NCBI GenBank assembly: GCA_004213515.1
Contig: SHAK01000009.1
Coordinates: forward strand, 1-64,000
DNA from: Limisphaerales bacterium
Lineage (GTDB): Bacteria > Verrucomicrobiota > Verrucomicrobiia > Limisphaerales > UBA1096
Direction: 5' to 3'
DNA length: 64,000 bases
The position numbers and the translations under genes were made by a program. Positions 56,944-64,000 of this stretch are shown here, piece after piece; the first letter of the stretch is position 1; the number at the start of each line of letters is the position of its first letter. The notes below the pieces were generated by a model that was not told the origin of the DNA, made no database searches, and saw only the letters and a program-made list of their open reading frames with translations.

Positions 56944-58340
56944 TTTAGAGTCTTTGGAATTAGTTGATCTGGAACCTCCTTAATTCCGGATTTCATTTTC
57001 TCTCCACGATTAATTAAATCTTTAATGATTTCAGGATGCTTACTTGCCAAATTATATTTTTCTGAAGGATCTTCACCTAAATGATATAATTCTGGCTTGG
57101 TTAATTTTTTTGGATTAATTCCATTCGCTTCACGAAGCTGCACCTTATAATTTTCAAACCGAATGGCACTTAATTTCGCACCGCCAAAATAATACATTTC
57201 TTTACGAGGGCTATTGCCTTGCGTTAACAAGACTTCACTCAAATCATAACCATCAATCTTTCGTTCTTCAGGAATTTTAGCTCCAGCTAGGCTAGCAAAA
57301 GTTGGTAAAACATCCAGTGTGCTGCCAAGGCCCTGCACCACTCCTGGCTTAACATTTCCAGGACCCCAAAATATTGCTGGCTCACGCATTCCTCCTTCTC
57401 GAGTCCCTCCCTTTGCTCCACGTAACAAACCAGATGAACCGCCGTGAGTTTTGAATACTTCCCATGGACCATTATCCGAAGTAAACATAACAATTGTTTT
57501 TTTATGTAAATCATGTTTTTTCAAAGCATTAACAACCTCCCCAACTGACCAATCTATTTCCTGAATTACGTCTCCATAAATACCGTTTAAACTTTTACCT
57601 TTGAAATTCTTTGATGCGTATAATGGAATATGAGGCATCGAGTGTGCAAGATACAGAAAGAAAGATGATTCCTTATTATTTGTTATAAACTTTACTGCCT
57701 CTTCTGTATAACGACGCGTAATAGTATTCTGATTAACAGGTCTCTCAACTACTGTCCCATTCTTAATTAAGGGCACCTGATATATCGACCATGGGGCAGT
57801 CTTTCCAATTTCAACCCAATCACCCTTAACATTCGAATCACGATCCATATCATTTGAATATGGTATGCCATAATAAGAATCGAAACCTTGGGTTGTCGGT
57901 AAATGCTGTGGCAGATGCCCCATATGCCATTTGCCAACCATACCTGTCTTGTAGCCAGCCCCCTTTAATATTTCCGCTATTGTAATCTCATTTTGCGGAA
58001 GGCCACCAGCTGAGTCTGGAAACAGCACTACTCTTTTACTTGAAGCCATTCCAGAGCGAACAGGAAGACGCCCCGTCATCAAAGCAGCTCGACTCGGGGT
58101 GCAGACAGCTGCTGCAGAATAAAACTGAGTCCATTTTTGTCCTTGGTAAGCCATTTGGTCTAGATTTGGGGTATGAATTGTTGGGTGACCATTACAAGAC
58201 ATGTCCCCGTATCCTTGGTCATCAGTAAAAATAATCACAAAATTTAATGGCTCTTTAGTTAATCCTGAAAACTCAACAATAAGTAATGAAATTAAACAAA
58301 ATACAAATCGCTTTATCCTATTTATAGAAACTAATAACAT
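56940..58340 (-). CDS. Secreted sulfatase (arylsulfatase A-like)
   Basis: The 466-residue protein has a signal peptide (FVFCLISLLIVEFSG). It shows NFVIIFTDDQGYGDMSCNGHP, active-site Cys80 in CTPSR, GKWHMGHLPQHLPTTQGFDSYYG, MFTSDNGPWEVFKTHGGSSG and LLRGAKGGTREGGMREPAIFWGPG. These are typical arylsulfatase A/N-acetylgalactosamine-6-sulfatase-like motifs. It converges with the EF-hand propeller gene. Its glycan substrate cannot be told from sequence. Confidence 0.94.
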   Translation of the reverse strand: MLLVSINRIKRFVFCLISLLIVEFSGLTKEPLNFVIIFTDDQGYGDMSCNGHPTIHTPNLDQMAYQGQKWTQFYSAAAVCTPSRAALMTGRLPVRSGMASSKRVVLFPDSAGGLPQNEITIAEILKGAGYKTGMVGKWHMGHLPQHLPTTQGFDSYYGIPYSNDMDRDSNVKGDWVEIGKTAPWSIYQVPLIKNGTVVERPVNQNTITRRYTEEAVKFITNNKESSFFLYLAHSMPHIPLYASKNFKGKSLNGIYGDVIQEIDWSVGEVVNALKKHDLHKKTIVMFTSDNGPWEVFKTHGGSSGLLRGAKGGTREGGMREPAIFWGPGNVKPGVVQGLGSTLDVLPTFASLAGAKIPEERKIDGYDLSEVLLTQGNSPRKEMYYFGGAKLSAIRFENYKVQLREANGINPKKLTKPELYHLGEDPSEKYNLASKHPEIIKDLINRGEKMKSGIKEVPDQLIPKTLN

Positions 58341-58443
58341 GAACTCGAAACTAACGGCCTCAATACCTAATTAAAAGACTTCAAAAAATAAGATTTAAAT
58401 TCTGATCCTTGACTTATGTCTAGGACAGGCACAGCATTTTTTT

Positions 58444-59283
58444 ATGCAGATCAAAACCTTTTTTAACCCCAAAAGAAATGGGTTCACTTTAATTGAACTG
58501 CTCGTAGTAATTGCTATTATAGCTATACTAGCCGGCTTACTTTTACCGGCATTAGCAAAAGCAAAGTCTAAAGCTACCGGGGCTTACTGCCTTAGTAATC
58601 ACAAACAGCTTCAATTATGTTGGACAATGTATGCTGGTGATCACGAAGATAACATGCCGGAAAACTCTCAACTGCCGGGAGGAGGAAATAGGGATGCTTG
58701 GTCTAGCCAAGGTCCGACATGGCTAAATGGTAATGCGTACACTGACACTGATGACAGCAACATTAGAAAAGGGGTTTTATTTAAATACAATGATTCGTCT
58801 GGAATATATAAGTGCCCAGCTGACAAAAGTACTGTGCGCGACAAAGGAGACATACCTCGAGTGCGTAGTGTTTCTATGAATATGTATATGAACTTCAGAT
58901 CAAATCCAGATAACGATTTGTACAAAAATTGCTGGCATAAAATTGGCGATATTAAGAATCCTTCAGCTTCCGATGCATTTGTATTTATTGACGAGCATAC
59001 AAAGAGCATACAGCAAAGTGCATTCGGATCGAATGCAGCTGATTGGACATTATTTGGCACAGGTAAATATTACTGGATTAGCTTCCCTGCCACTCGCCAC
59101 AACAATGGGACTGTTTTATCATTTGCCGATGGCCACGCTGAATCCTGGAAATGGGTTGAACAAAATACAATGGAAATATCTGATAAAGACGGCTGGATTG
59201 TTTTACAAAGAGGTAAAAGAGGTGGTGATCGTGATCTGGAAAAACTTTTTGGAGCAGTTCCACAAAACATTCCTGTAAAATAA
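58444..59283 (+). CDS. Pseudopilin-like protein (prepilin N-methylation signal)
   Basis: The 279-residue protein has a positively charged leader and [13 protein letters not shown], then [12 protein letters not shown], and an exact H-x9-DG motif ([14 protein letters not shown]). It is divergent from the neighbouring sulfatase gene and the third orphan pseudopilin of the window. The hairpin immediately after its stop codon may end its transcript. Confidence 0.9.
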   Translation: MQIKTFFNPKRNGFTLIELLVVIAIIAILAGLLLPALAKAKSKATGAYCLSNHKQLQLCWTMYAGDHEDNMPENSQLPGGGNRDAWSSQGPTWLNGNAYTDTDDSNIRKGVLFKYNDSSGIYKCPADKSTVRDKGDIPRVRSVSMNMYMNFRSNPDNDLYKNCWHKIGDIKNPSASDAFVFIDEHTKSIQQSAFGSNAADWTLFGTGKYYWISFPATRHNNGTVLSFADGHAESWKWVEQNTMEISDKDGWIVLQRGKRGGDRDLEKLFGAVPQNIPVK

Positions 59284-59310
59284 AAAAAGCCCTCCTTTCG
59301 AAGGGCTATA
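59284..59310 (-). terminator. Terminator hairpin between pseudopilin and PQQ propeller genes
   Basis: AGCCCT (59288-59293) and AGGGCT (59302-59307) form a stem. On the minus strand the hairpin is followed by seven T, so it ends the propeller transcript; it may also act on the plus strand. Confidence 0.75.
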
Positions 59311-59334
59311 GATTAAATTCTTTTCTATCAGATT

Positions 59335-60669
59335 TCAGCTTTTTCCAATACAATAAAGCCGACTGTTTGTTCTAATAAAAAGTTTTCCATGTGCAACTGC
59401 AATACTTGCTCGGGTCTGATCGTCACCCTTTTCTCCCATCTCTGCCTTGTGTAATACTTTACCGTTATTAGCATCCACAACATGGACCAATCCTGCATGG
59501 TTTTGCACATAAATTTTACCATCTGCTCCAGTTGGTGAACCACGGAAAAGCGATCGGCTGTTGAGATTTGTTGCCCAATTAATTCGACCGCTCTTTGGAT
59601 CAACACAAGAAAGCATCTTATCGCGCCCTTCTCCGTACAAAACATAAAAATTATCCCTATAGAATAACGGTGTGCTAACATCGCTAGTAACTCCGTCACG
59701 ACTACCTTCGCTATTCCATGCTATGCTTTCAGATTCACTACTAACATCACCTTTGGCACCAGCCTTAATAGCAAAGACTGGAGCTCGTTTAGGACCGCAT
59801 GCAAGTATCACTCCTTTCCCTGCAACAGGAGATGGAACGAGGCGCCAATGAGTAATACGAGACGGATTCCAAGTTCCCCACCGCCAAATTTCATTACCCG
59901 TCTTCGGATCATGCCCAGTTAAACAATCACCTCCAACTATTACTATTTCATCTCTACCATCGTGACTAAAGGGAATGGGAGTGCTGAACGCTTCCAGAGA
60001 CTCTGAGCGAGCCTTAGCTGGACGATATGTTTTCCATAATTGCTTGCCAGTTTTAGGGTCCAAAGCCAAAAGGTAAGAACGATTATCGTCACTACCTTTT
60101 CCACTTACCTTGGTGTCCCGCTGTAGAACCTGCATATAAAGAGTATCATTGTGAATCAAAGGACTAGTGGAGAAGGTCCAAAGAAAAGCAAATTGGCCAT
60201 GCTTCTCCTGCATATTTAAATCCCAGAGCTTGTCTCCATCCACAGTAAATGTCGCTAACTCTCCTCCACCGTAAAAAAATGTAACAACTTCACCGTTGGT
60301 GACAGGTGAAGGCGAAGCATAATTGCTGCGATTATCTTGGTTATGTCCTTTAGCAACTTGATGAGACCACTTCAAAGCCCCTGTTTTTCGGTCATAACAA
60401 TTTGCAGATAATCGCTTCTGACTTGGGTTTGAAGAAGATACAAAAACATTTTCGCCCCAAACAATCGGAGTGCCTGCACTAGGACCGTCCATTTTAACAC
60501 TCCAAATCACATTCTTTGTTTTACTAAAATTAGTTGGCAGATTCTTTTCGTCTGTAGACCCATCATAATTGGGGCCTCGCCAGTTACCCCATTCACCAGA
60601 TTGCAGAACCACTGAAGACAAGGAGAATAAGCCAACAAACAATAATACTTTACTCATTTTCATGATCAT
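59335..60669 (-). CDS. PQQ-type beta-propeller secreted protein
   Basis: The 444-residue protein has a signal peptide (KVLLFVGLFSLSSVVLQSG). A full set of propeller blades follows, beginning WGNWRGPNYDGST and including VIWSVKMDGPSAGTPIVWG, GALKWSHQVAKG, GKQLWKTYRP, GNEIWRWGTWNP and GRINWATNLNSR. It has no membrane anchor after the leader and no enzymatic motif. Similar proteins are plentiful in PVC genomes and are annotated BamB-like by fold only. Confidence 0.88.
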   Translation of the reverse strand: MIMKMSKVLLFVGLFSLSSVVLQSGEWGNWRGPNYDGSTDEKNLPTNFSKTKNVIWSVKMDGPSAGTPIVWGENVFVSSSNPSQKRLSANCYDRKTGALKWSHQVAKGHNQDNRSNYASPSPVTNGEVVTFFYGGGELATFTVDGDKLWDLNMQEKHGQFAFLWTFSTSPLIHNDTLYMQVLQRDTKVSGKGSDDNRSYLLALDPKTGKQLWKTYRPAKARSESLEAFSTPIPFSHDGRDEIVIVGGDCLTGHDPKTGNEIWRWGTWNPSRITHWRLVPSPVAGKGVILACGPKRAPVFAIKAGAKGDVSSESESIAWNSEGSRDGVTSDVSTPLFYRDNFYVLYGEGRDKMLSCVDPKSGRINWATNLNSRSLFRGSPTGADGKIYVQNHAGLVHVVDANNGKVLHKAEMGEKGDDQTRASIAVAHGKLFIRTNSRLYCIGKS

Positions 60670-60949
60670 TTATTAATTAAATTATAAGAAAAGAAGATTT
60701 TGCCATCTGATCGATGGATAGGCTAGTCGAAATCAATCAAAAAAAATACTTTAGCCTAAGTAATCGCTAAATAGTGAACTAAAGTCCCAAAAAAACTAAG
60801 TCATTAGCAACTTATAAAGCATTACATAATATTCATAGATATTCTGCGCTACTAGACATGAGCTTAAATTATAGAAAAAAACATAAATCAGTATCCTACC
60901 GACATTTTTGATAGAGAATATATTAGGCAGTTAGATTCAAATGATATAA
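60670..60949. other. AT-rich intergenic region upstream of the PQQ propeller gene
   Basis: The longest gene-free stretch of the window (280 bases). It lies upstream of the minus-strand propeller gene and downstream of the sulfatase gene, so it should hold the propeller promoter. I see no convincing promoter boxes, hairpin or small reading frame. Confidence 0.4.
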
Positions 60950-62512
60950 TCAATCCAGTTTTTCTTTTTCAAAATCACTCGAAGAAACCCAACCAGCTTT
61001 AACTTTCTCTCCACTTTGATATCGCTGAAAAAAATTATCAGTCGATTTCCCAGAATACGGATAGTTATCAAACACATCTCCCTTACCAATCATTCTAGGG
61101 TCACCCTGTTTACGTAATTCTGCAAATAATTCTTCTTTTAATTTTTCTTTCAATTCCGAATGTCTTTCAGATCTTGCTAGATTGTTAATACAGTCTACAT
61201 CTTGCTTCAGATCAAATAACTCCTCTTTCTGCCTCTTACCAAAATTGAGGTTCCAAAAATGAGATATACCATTTCGACGTTGATTAAGAATAGTCGTTTT
61301 GGTTGGACTTCCATCACAATTCAAATATCCAGTTAAGGGGTGACCAGAAGGCCAACGATTCGGCTTAAAGTTATGCAAATAAAGCATATCTTTCTTAACT
61401 ATTCCTCGAATAGGATAACCCCAGTTATTTGGCCGGCCAATATCGTGCCGTTCCTTTCCGATTAAAACATGGTCACGATCAGGGATAACACGACCAGACT
61501 TATGGGAACGAAAAACCTCCAACAAGCTTCGACCAGTAATTGACTGCATAATTGGAGCAATCTGTCCTACCTTAGCTGCTTCGATAAATGTAGGAGCAAG
61601 ATCCGCAAAACTAACATAATCAGTTACCACTCGGCCTCGCCCATTAATTCCTTTAGGCCAACGAATTGCCAACGGAATGTGGTTCGATGACTCATAGGCC
61701 TGGCCTTTTACCCTCGGAAAAGGCATTCCATGATCCGATGTCGCAACTATCAATGTATTGTCTAACTCCCCATTCTTTTTAAGCAGATCTATAATTTTGC
61801 CTAAGTGTCTATCGTAATGCTCAACTTCTATAGAATAATCAAGCATATCATTTCTAATTATATCGTTATCAGGCCAATACTTCGGAACACGGTCTATGTC
61901 TTTCAATTTTTTCCCGAAACGTCTGCCAACACCATACTCATAGCCCCTATGAGGTTCAGTCGTACCATACCAAAAAACCCAAGGTTTGTTGGGATCTTGA
62001 TTGGCAGAATTTATAAAATCACCAAAGTTTGCAGCGTAATTATTATTTGATATCGCCTTAGCTGGCGGTTTAGACTTTCTACTTTGCCATGCGGTTCCAG
62101 TAATTCTTCGATTATTGCCATTAATGTCTTTGGCGAAACCTGGGCCCCATCCCTTACCCGTATAACCAGTGGTGTAACCGTTTTGCTCAAGTAATTCTAT
62201 CCAACCACCAAACTTAGCTGGAAAAAAAGTCATATGATTACCGGCATTTTCCAACTGCCAAGAAAATCTACCGGTCAAAATAATTGCTCTAGAGGGAGCG
62301 CATTTCGCATTGGGAGTATATGCACGTTGAAATAAAATTCCCTCTTTAGCTAATTGATCAAAATTCGGCGTCCTAATCCAATCACAACCATATGCTCCGG
62401 CATGCCCATAAGACCAGTCATCCGCAATCGCAAATAAAATATTAGGACGCTCCTCAGCTTTTGGAAACAAAAGCATTGTTGTTAAAAACAAACACTTAAT
62501 TAAGTATCGCAT
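60950..62512 (-). CDS. Secreted sulfatase (heparan-N-sulfatase-like)
   Basis: ATG 62512 is chosen because it gives a signal peptide ([18 protein letters not shown]); a longer reading from 62554 adds 14 residues. The 520-residue protein has [19 protein letters not shown], catalytic Cys71 in [30 protein letters not shown] and [21 protein letters not shown]. These motifs resemble N-sulfoglucosamine sulfohydrolase-like bacterial sulfatases. The laminarinase-like gene lies upstream on the same strand, about 140 bp away. Confidence 0.93.
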   Translation of the reverse strand: MRYLIKCLFLTTMLLFPKAEERPNILFAIADDWSYGHAGAYGCDWIRTPNFDQLAKEGILFQRAYTPNAKCAPSRAIILTGRFSWQLENAGNHMTFFPAKFGGWIELLEQNGYTTGYTGKGWGPGFAKDINGNNRRITGTAWQSRKSKPPAKAISNNNYAANFGDFINSANQDPNKPWVFWYGTTEPHRGYEYGVGRRFGKKLKDIDRVPKYWPDNDIIRNDMLDYSIEVEHYDRHLGKIIDLLKKNGELDNTLIVATSDHGMPFPRVKGQAYESSNHIPLAIRWPKGINGRGRVVTDYVSFADLAPTFIEAAKVGQIAPIMQSITGRSLLEVFRSHKSGRVIPDRDHVLIGKERHDIGRPNNWGYPIRGIVKKDMLYLHNFKPNRWPSGHPLTGYLNCDGSPTKTTILNQRRNGISHFWNLNFGKRQKEELFDLKQDVDCINNLARSERHSELKEKLKEELFAELRKQGDPRMIGKGDVFDNYPYSGKSTDNFFQRYQSGEKVKAGWVSSSDFEKEKLD

Positions 62513-62652
62513 TATCAAACATCTCATCCATACGTGATACCCTTGGCAAGGCATCTGGCCAAGAGCAAAGAATTAGAAGATGCGCTAATTTGAAATTAAA
62601 GTGCTCATAATACAAATCACATATTATTATTTTTCGGCTCAAATCAGGAAAA

Positions 62653-63450
62653 CTACTTAGGCTGATATACTCGTATCCAATCGACCTCCATTTTAACTGG
62701 AAAATTAGTTTTTAAGGAAGGCGACCCAACAAATCCACCCCCTACCGCTATGTTGAGTATTAGATGAAACCTTTGATCAAAAGGAGCAGGAAAGGGAATC
62801 TTATCTACACTCCACTTTTTCTGTTTTTGCCAAGATTCCCCATCAAGCGTCCAATGTATTTCACCCTCAGCCCACTCAATACCAAAAACATGAAATTCAT
62901 CTGCAAATGTACCTTTAGACAATTTCTTCTTACTTCCAGACGAACGGTTTCGAGGCCACTGACCACCATAATGAAGAGTACCTAAAAGTTCAGAAGGATT
63001 GTTGCCATTTAATTCCATAATATCAATTTCACCACTTGCTGCCCATGATCCATATTTTTCATCAGTAGGAAGCATCCAAATGGCAGGCCAAATACCTTTT
63101 CCAATTGGCAATTTAGCTCGAATCTCTATTTTTGCATAACGCCAATCACCACGATGTTTAGTTCGAACCTTACCAGAGCTAAATTTCCTCGATGTTCCCT
63201 GAACATTGGGACTATCACGATGAGCCTCAATGATTAACTTACCGTTATCAACACGAACATTCTTAAGACGATCAGTATATAATTGAAGCTCTTGATTCCC
63301 ACCGCCGAAAGCATCTTCACAAATGTCCCACTTTGAGAAGTTAAGTTTAGGGGCATTAAATTCATCAGACCATACAAGTTTCCAATCAGATGACCTCAAT
63401 TCCATTGGAAGAAATAGAATAAAAATCATTTTGAATATAAATTGTTTCAT
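62653..63450 (-). CDS. Glycoside hydrolase family 16 beta-glucanase (laminarinase-like)
   Basis: The 265-residue secreted protein has a short signal peptide (FIFKMIFILFLPMELRS). A single GH16 jelly-roll domain follows, with WSDEFNAPKLNFSKW, the aromatic WPAIWMLPTDEKYG, and the catalytic motif EIDIME with Glu141 as nucleophile, Asp143 and Glu146 as acid/base. YDGG-type residues and DEFHVFGIEW follow. This motif spelling fits the laminarinase-like subgroup that cuts beta-1,3-glucans. No binding module is attached. With the neighbouring sulfatase it supports growth on algal polysaccharides. Confidence 0.94.
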   Translation of the reverse strand: MKQFIFKMIFILFLPMELRSSDWKLVWSDEFNAPKLNFSKWDICEDAFGGGNQELQLYTDRLKNVRVDNGKLIIEAHRDSPNVQGTSRKFSSGKVRTKHRGDWRYAKIEIRAKLPIGKGIWPAIWMLPTDEKYGSWAASGEIDIMELNGNNPSELLGTLHYGGQWPRNRSSGSKKKLSKGTFADEFHVFGIEWAEGEIHWTLDGESWQKQKKWSVDKIPFPAPFDQRFHLILNIAVGGGFVGSPSLKTNFPVKMEVDWIRVYQPK

Positions 63451-63556
63451 ATTTTATCCATAAAATTTTTCAGGCAACTATTTACAATTTTAGCTTGCCA
63501 ATTAGAAACGTTTTTCGTCGAATTAATAAAATTTTATTTTTTAATCATCTAATAAA

Positions 63557-64000
63557 ATGTGTAATCCTAATATAATCGAAAAAGTTCAAAAGCGAATTTC
63601 TCGTCGAAATCTACTCAAAGGCGGAGCGGCTTCCGCCGCAGGCATATTAGCTAGTGGGTGCAAATCCAACCCAAAATCAAAACCTAATGAAACAACTCCT
63701 GAATCTATTTCATTCAATCAAGTAGTAGATCTAACACACACTCTTCACCCTGAATTTCCAGCATGGTTCACCCCCGGAGTAGAGCGTAGATTCGGCACTA
63801 AGACCTTCCTCCCGCCAGCTATTGTTGAAGTCGAACGTGTTATGAAATTTGAAGAAATAAAAATTAATCTAAATAAAATTTCATACTGGGAACATGTGGG
63901 GACTCACATGGATGCGCCTAACCATTTTTCCGAAGGTAGTACCGCCGATAAAATCCCAGTGGAAGATTTAGTGTTACCTCTTGCTGTAATTGACATACAA
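63557..64000 (+). CDS. Cyclase-family (kynurenine-formamidase-like) Tat lipoprotein, 3' end outside window
   Basis: The 148 visible codons start with a twin-arginine signal (SRRNLLKGGAASAAG) ending in a lipobox-like LASGC, so the protein is probably a Tat-exported lipoprotein. The mature part begins the cyclase fold: VVDLTHTLHPEFPAW and the metal-binding HVGTHMDAPNHFSEG, followed by DKIPVEDLVLPLAVID. Family members hydrolyse N-formylkynurenine or act as related metal-dependent hydrolases. Export makes a kynurenine role unlikely; the true substrate is unknown. The frame runs off the window end. Confidence 0.88.
   Translation, partial: MCNPNIIEKVQKRISRRNLLKGGAASAAGILASGCKSNPKSKPNETTPESISFNQVVDLTHTLHPEFPAWFTPGVERRFGTKTFLPPAIVEVERVMKFEEIKINLNKISYWEHVGTHMDAPNHFSEGSTADKIPVEDLVLPLAVIDIQ

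Overview
The window looks like a chromosomal segment of an AT-rich (roughly 40% GC by eye) marine-type Verrucomicrobiota or a close PVC relative. The signs are several sulfatases, a DUF1501 / Planctomycete-cytochrome (DUF1549-DUF1553) gene pair, orphan pseudopilins whose N-termini continue into the LLPALAKAK pattern typical of Verrucomicrobia, DUF1080, LamG/CotH-like and EF-hand secreted proteins, and PQQ-type beta-propellers. This placement is inference from gene content; no rRNA is present. No transposase, integrase, phage gene or CRISPR array was seen.

Region by region. (1) 1-10813, minus strand: one uninterrupted reading frame of 3604 visible codons that leaves the window. It encodes a secretin-like protein with a signal peptide, an N0-like domain and about 42 consecutive secretin N1-type modules; the first residues of the secretin barrel domain appear at the window edge. 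(2) 10993-13271: a membrane-anchored PQQ propeller translationally coupled to a sulfite-oxidase-like molybdoenzyme. (3) 13283-19035, minus: DUF1501 protein, a large cytochrome/DUF1549/DUF1553 protein and a pseudopilin. (4) 19268-21010: DUF1080 protein and acetamidase/formamidase. (5) 21032-29719, minus: a tightly packed seven-gene operon (PhyH dioxygenase, sialidase-like protein, four sulfatases, N-acetylneuraminate lyase-like aldolase), apparently for removing sulfate and sialic acid from sulfated glycans. (6) 29825-43177: mostly housekeeping (NAD synthetase, peroxiredoxin, DUF971, NamZ-like muramidase, a transketolase-like enzyme, tRNA-Tyr, SRP Ffh, VanZ) plus a CBM9/DUF5916 outer-membrane protein and a repeat-built secreted protein. 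(7) 43280-50486: alanyl-tRNA synthetase and a Bat operon (BatB-BatC fusion, BatD, BatE). (8) 50537-62512: secreted EF-hand proteins, a lamin-tail/CotH protein, and two successive sets of pseudopilin + PQQ propeller + sulfatase. (9) 62653-64000: GH16 beta-glucanase and the start of a Tat-exported cyclase-family lipoprotein.

The accessory genes together describe a polysaccharide- and glycoprotein-degrading lifestyle: at least six sulfatases, a sialidase, a sialate aldolase and a laminarinase-like GH16. The most unusual object is the giant multi-N1 secretin. Three orphan pseudopilins lie in the same window, but no secretion ATPase or inner-membrane platform gene is visible, so a functional link is only a hypothesis. 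No gene-free stretch longer than about 300 bases exists; the longest (60670-60949) is AT-rich, with no feature that I can identify.
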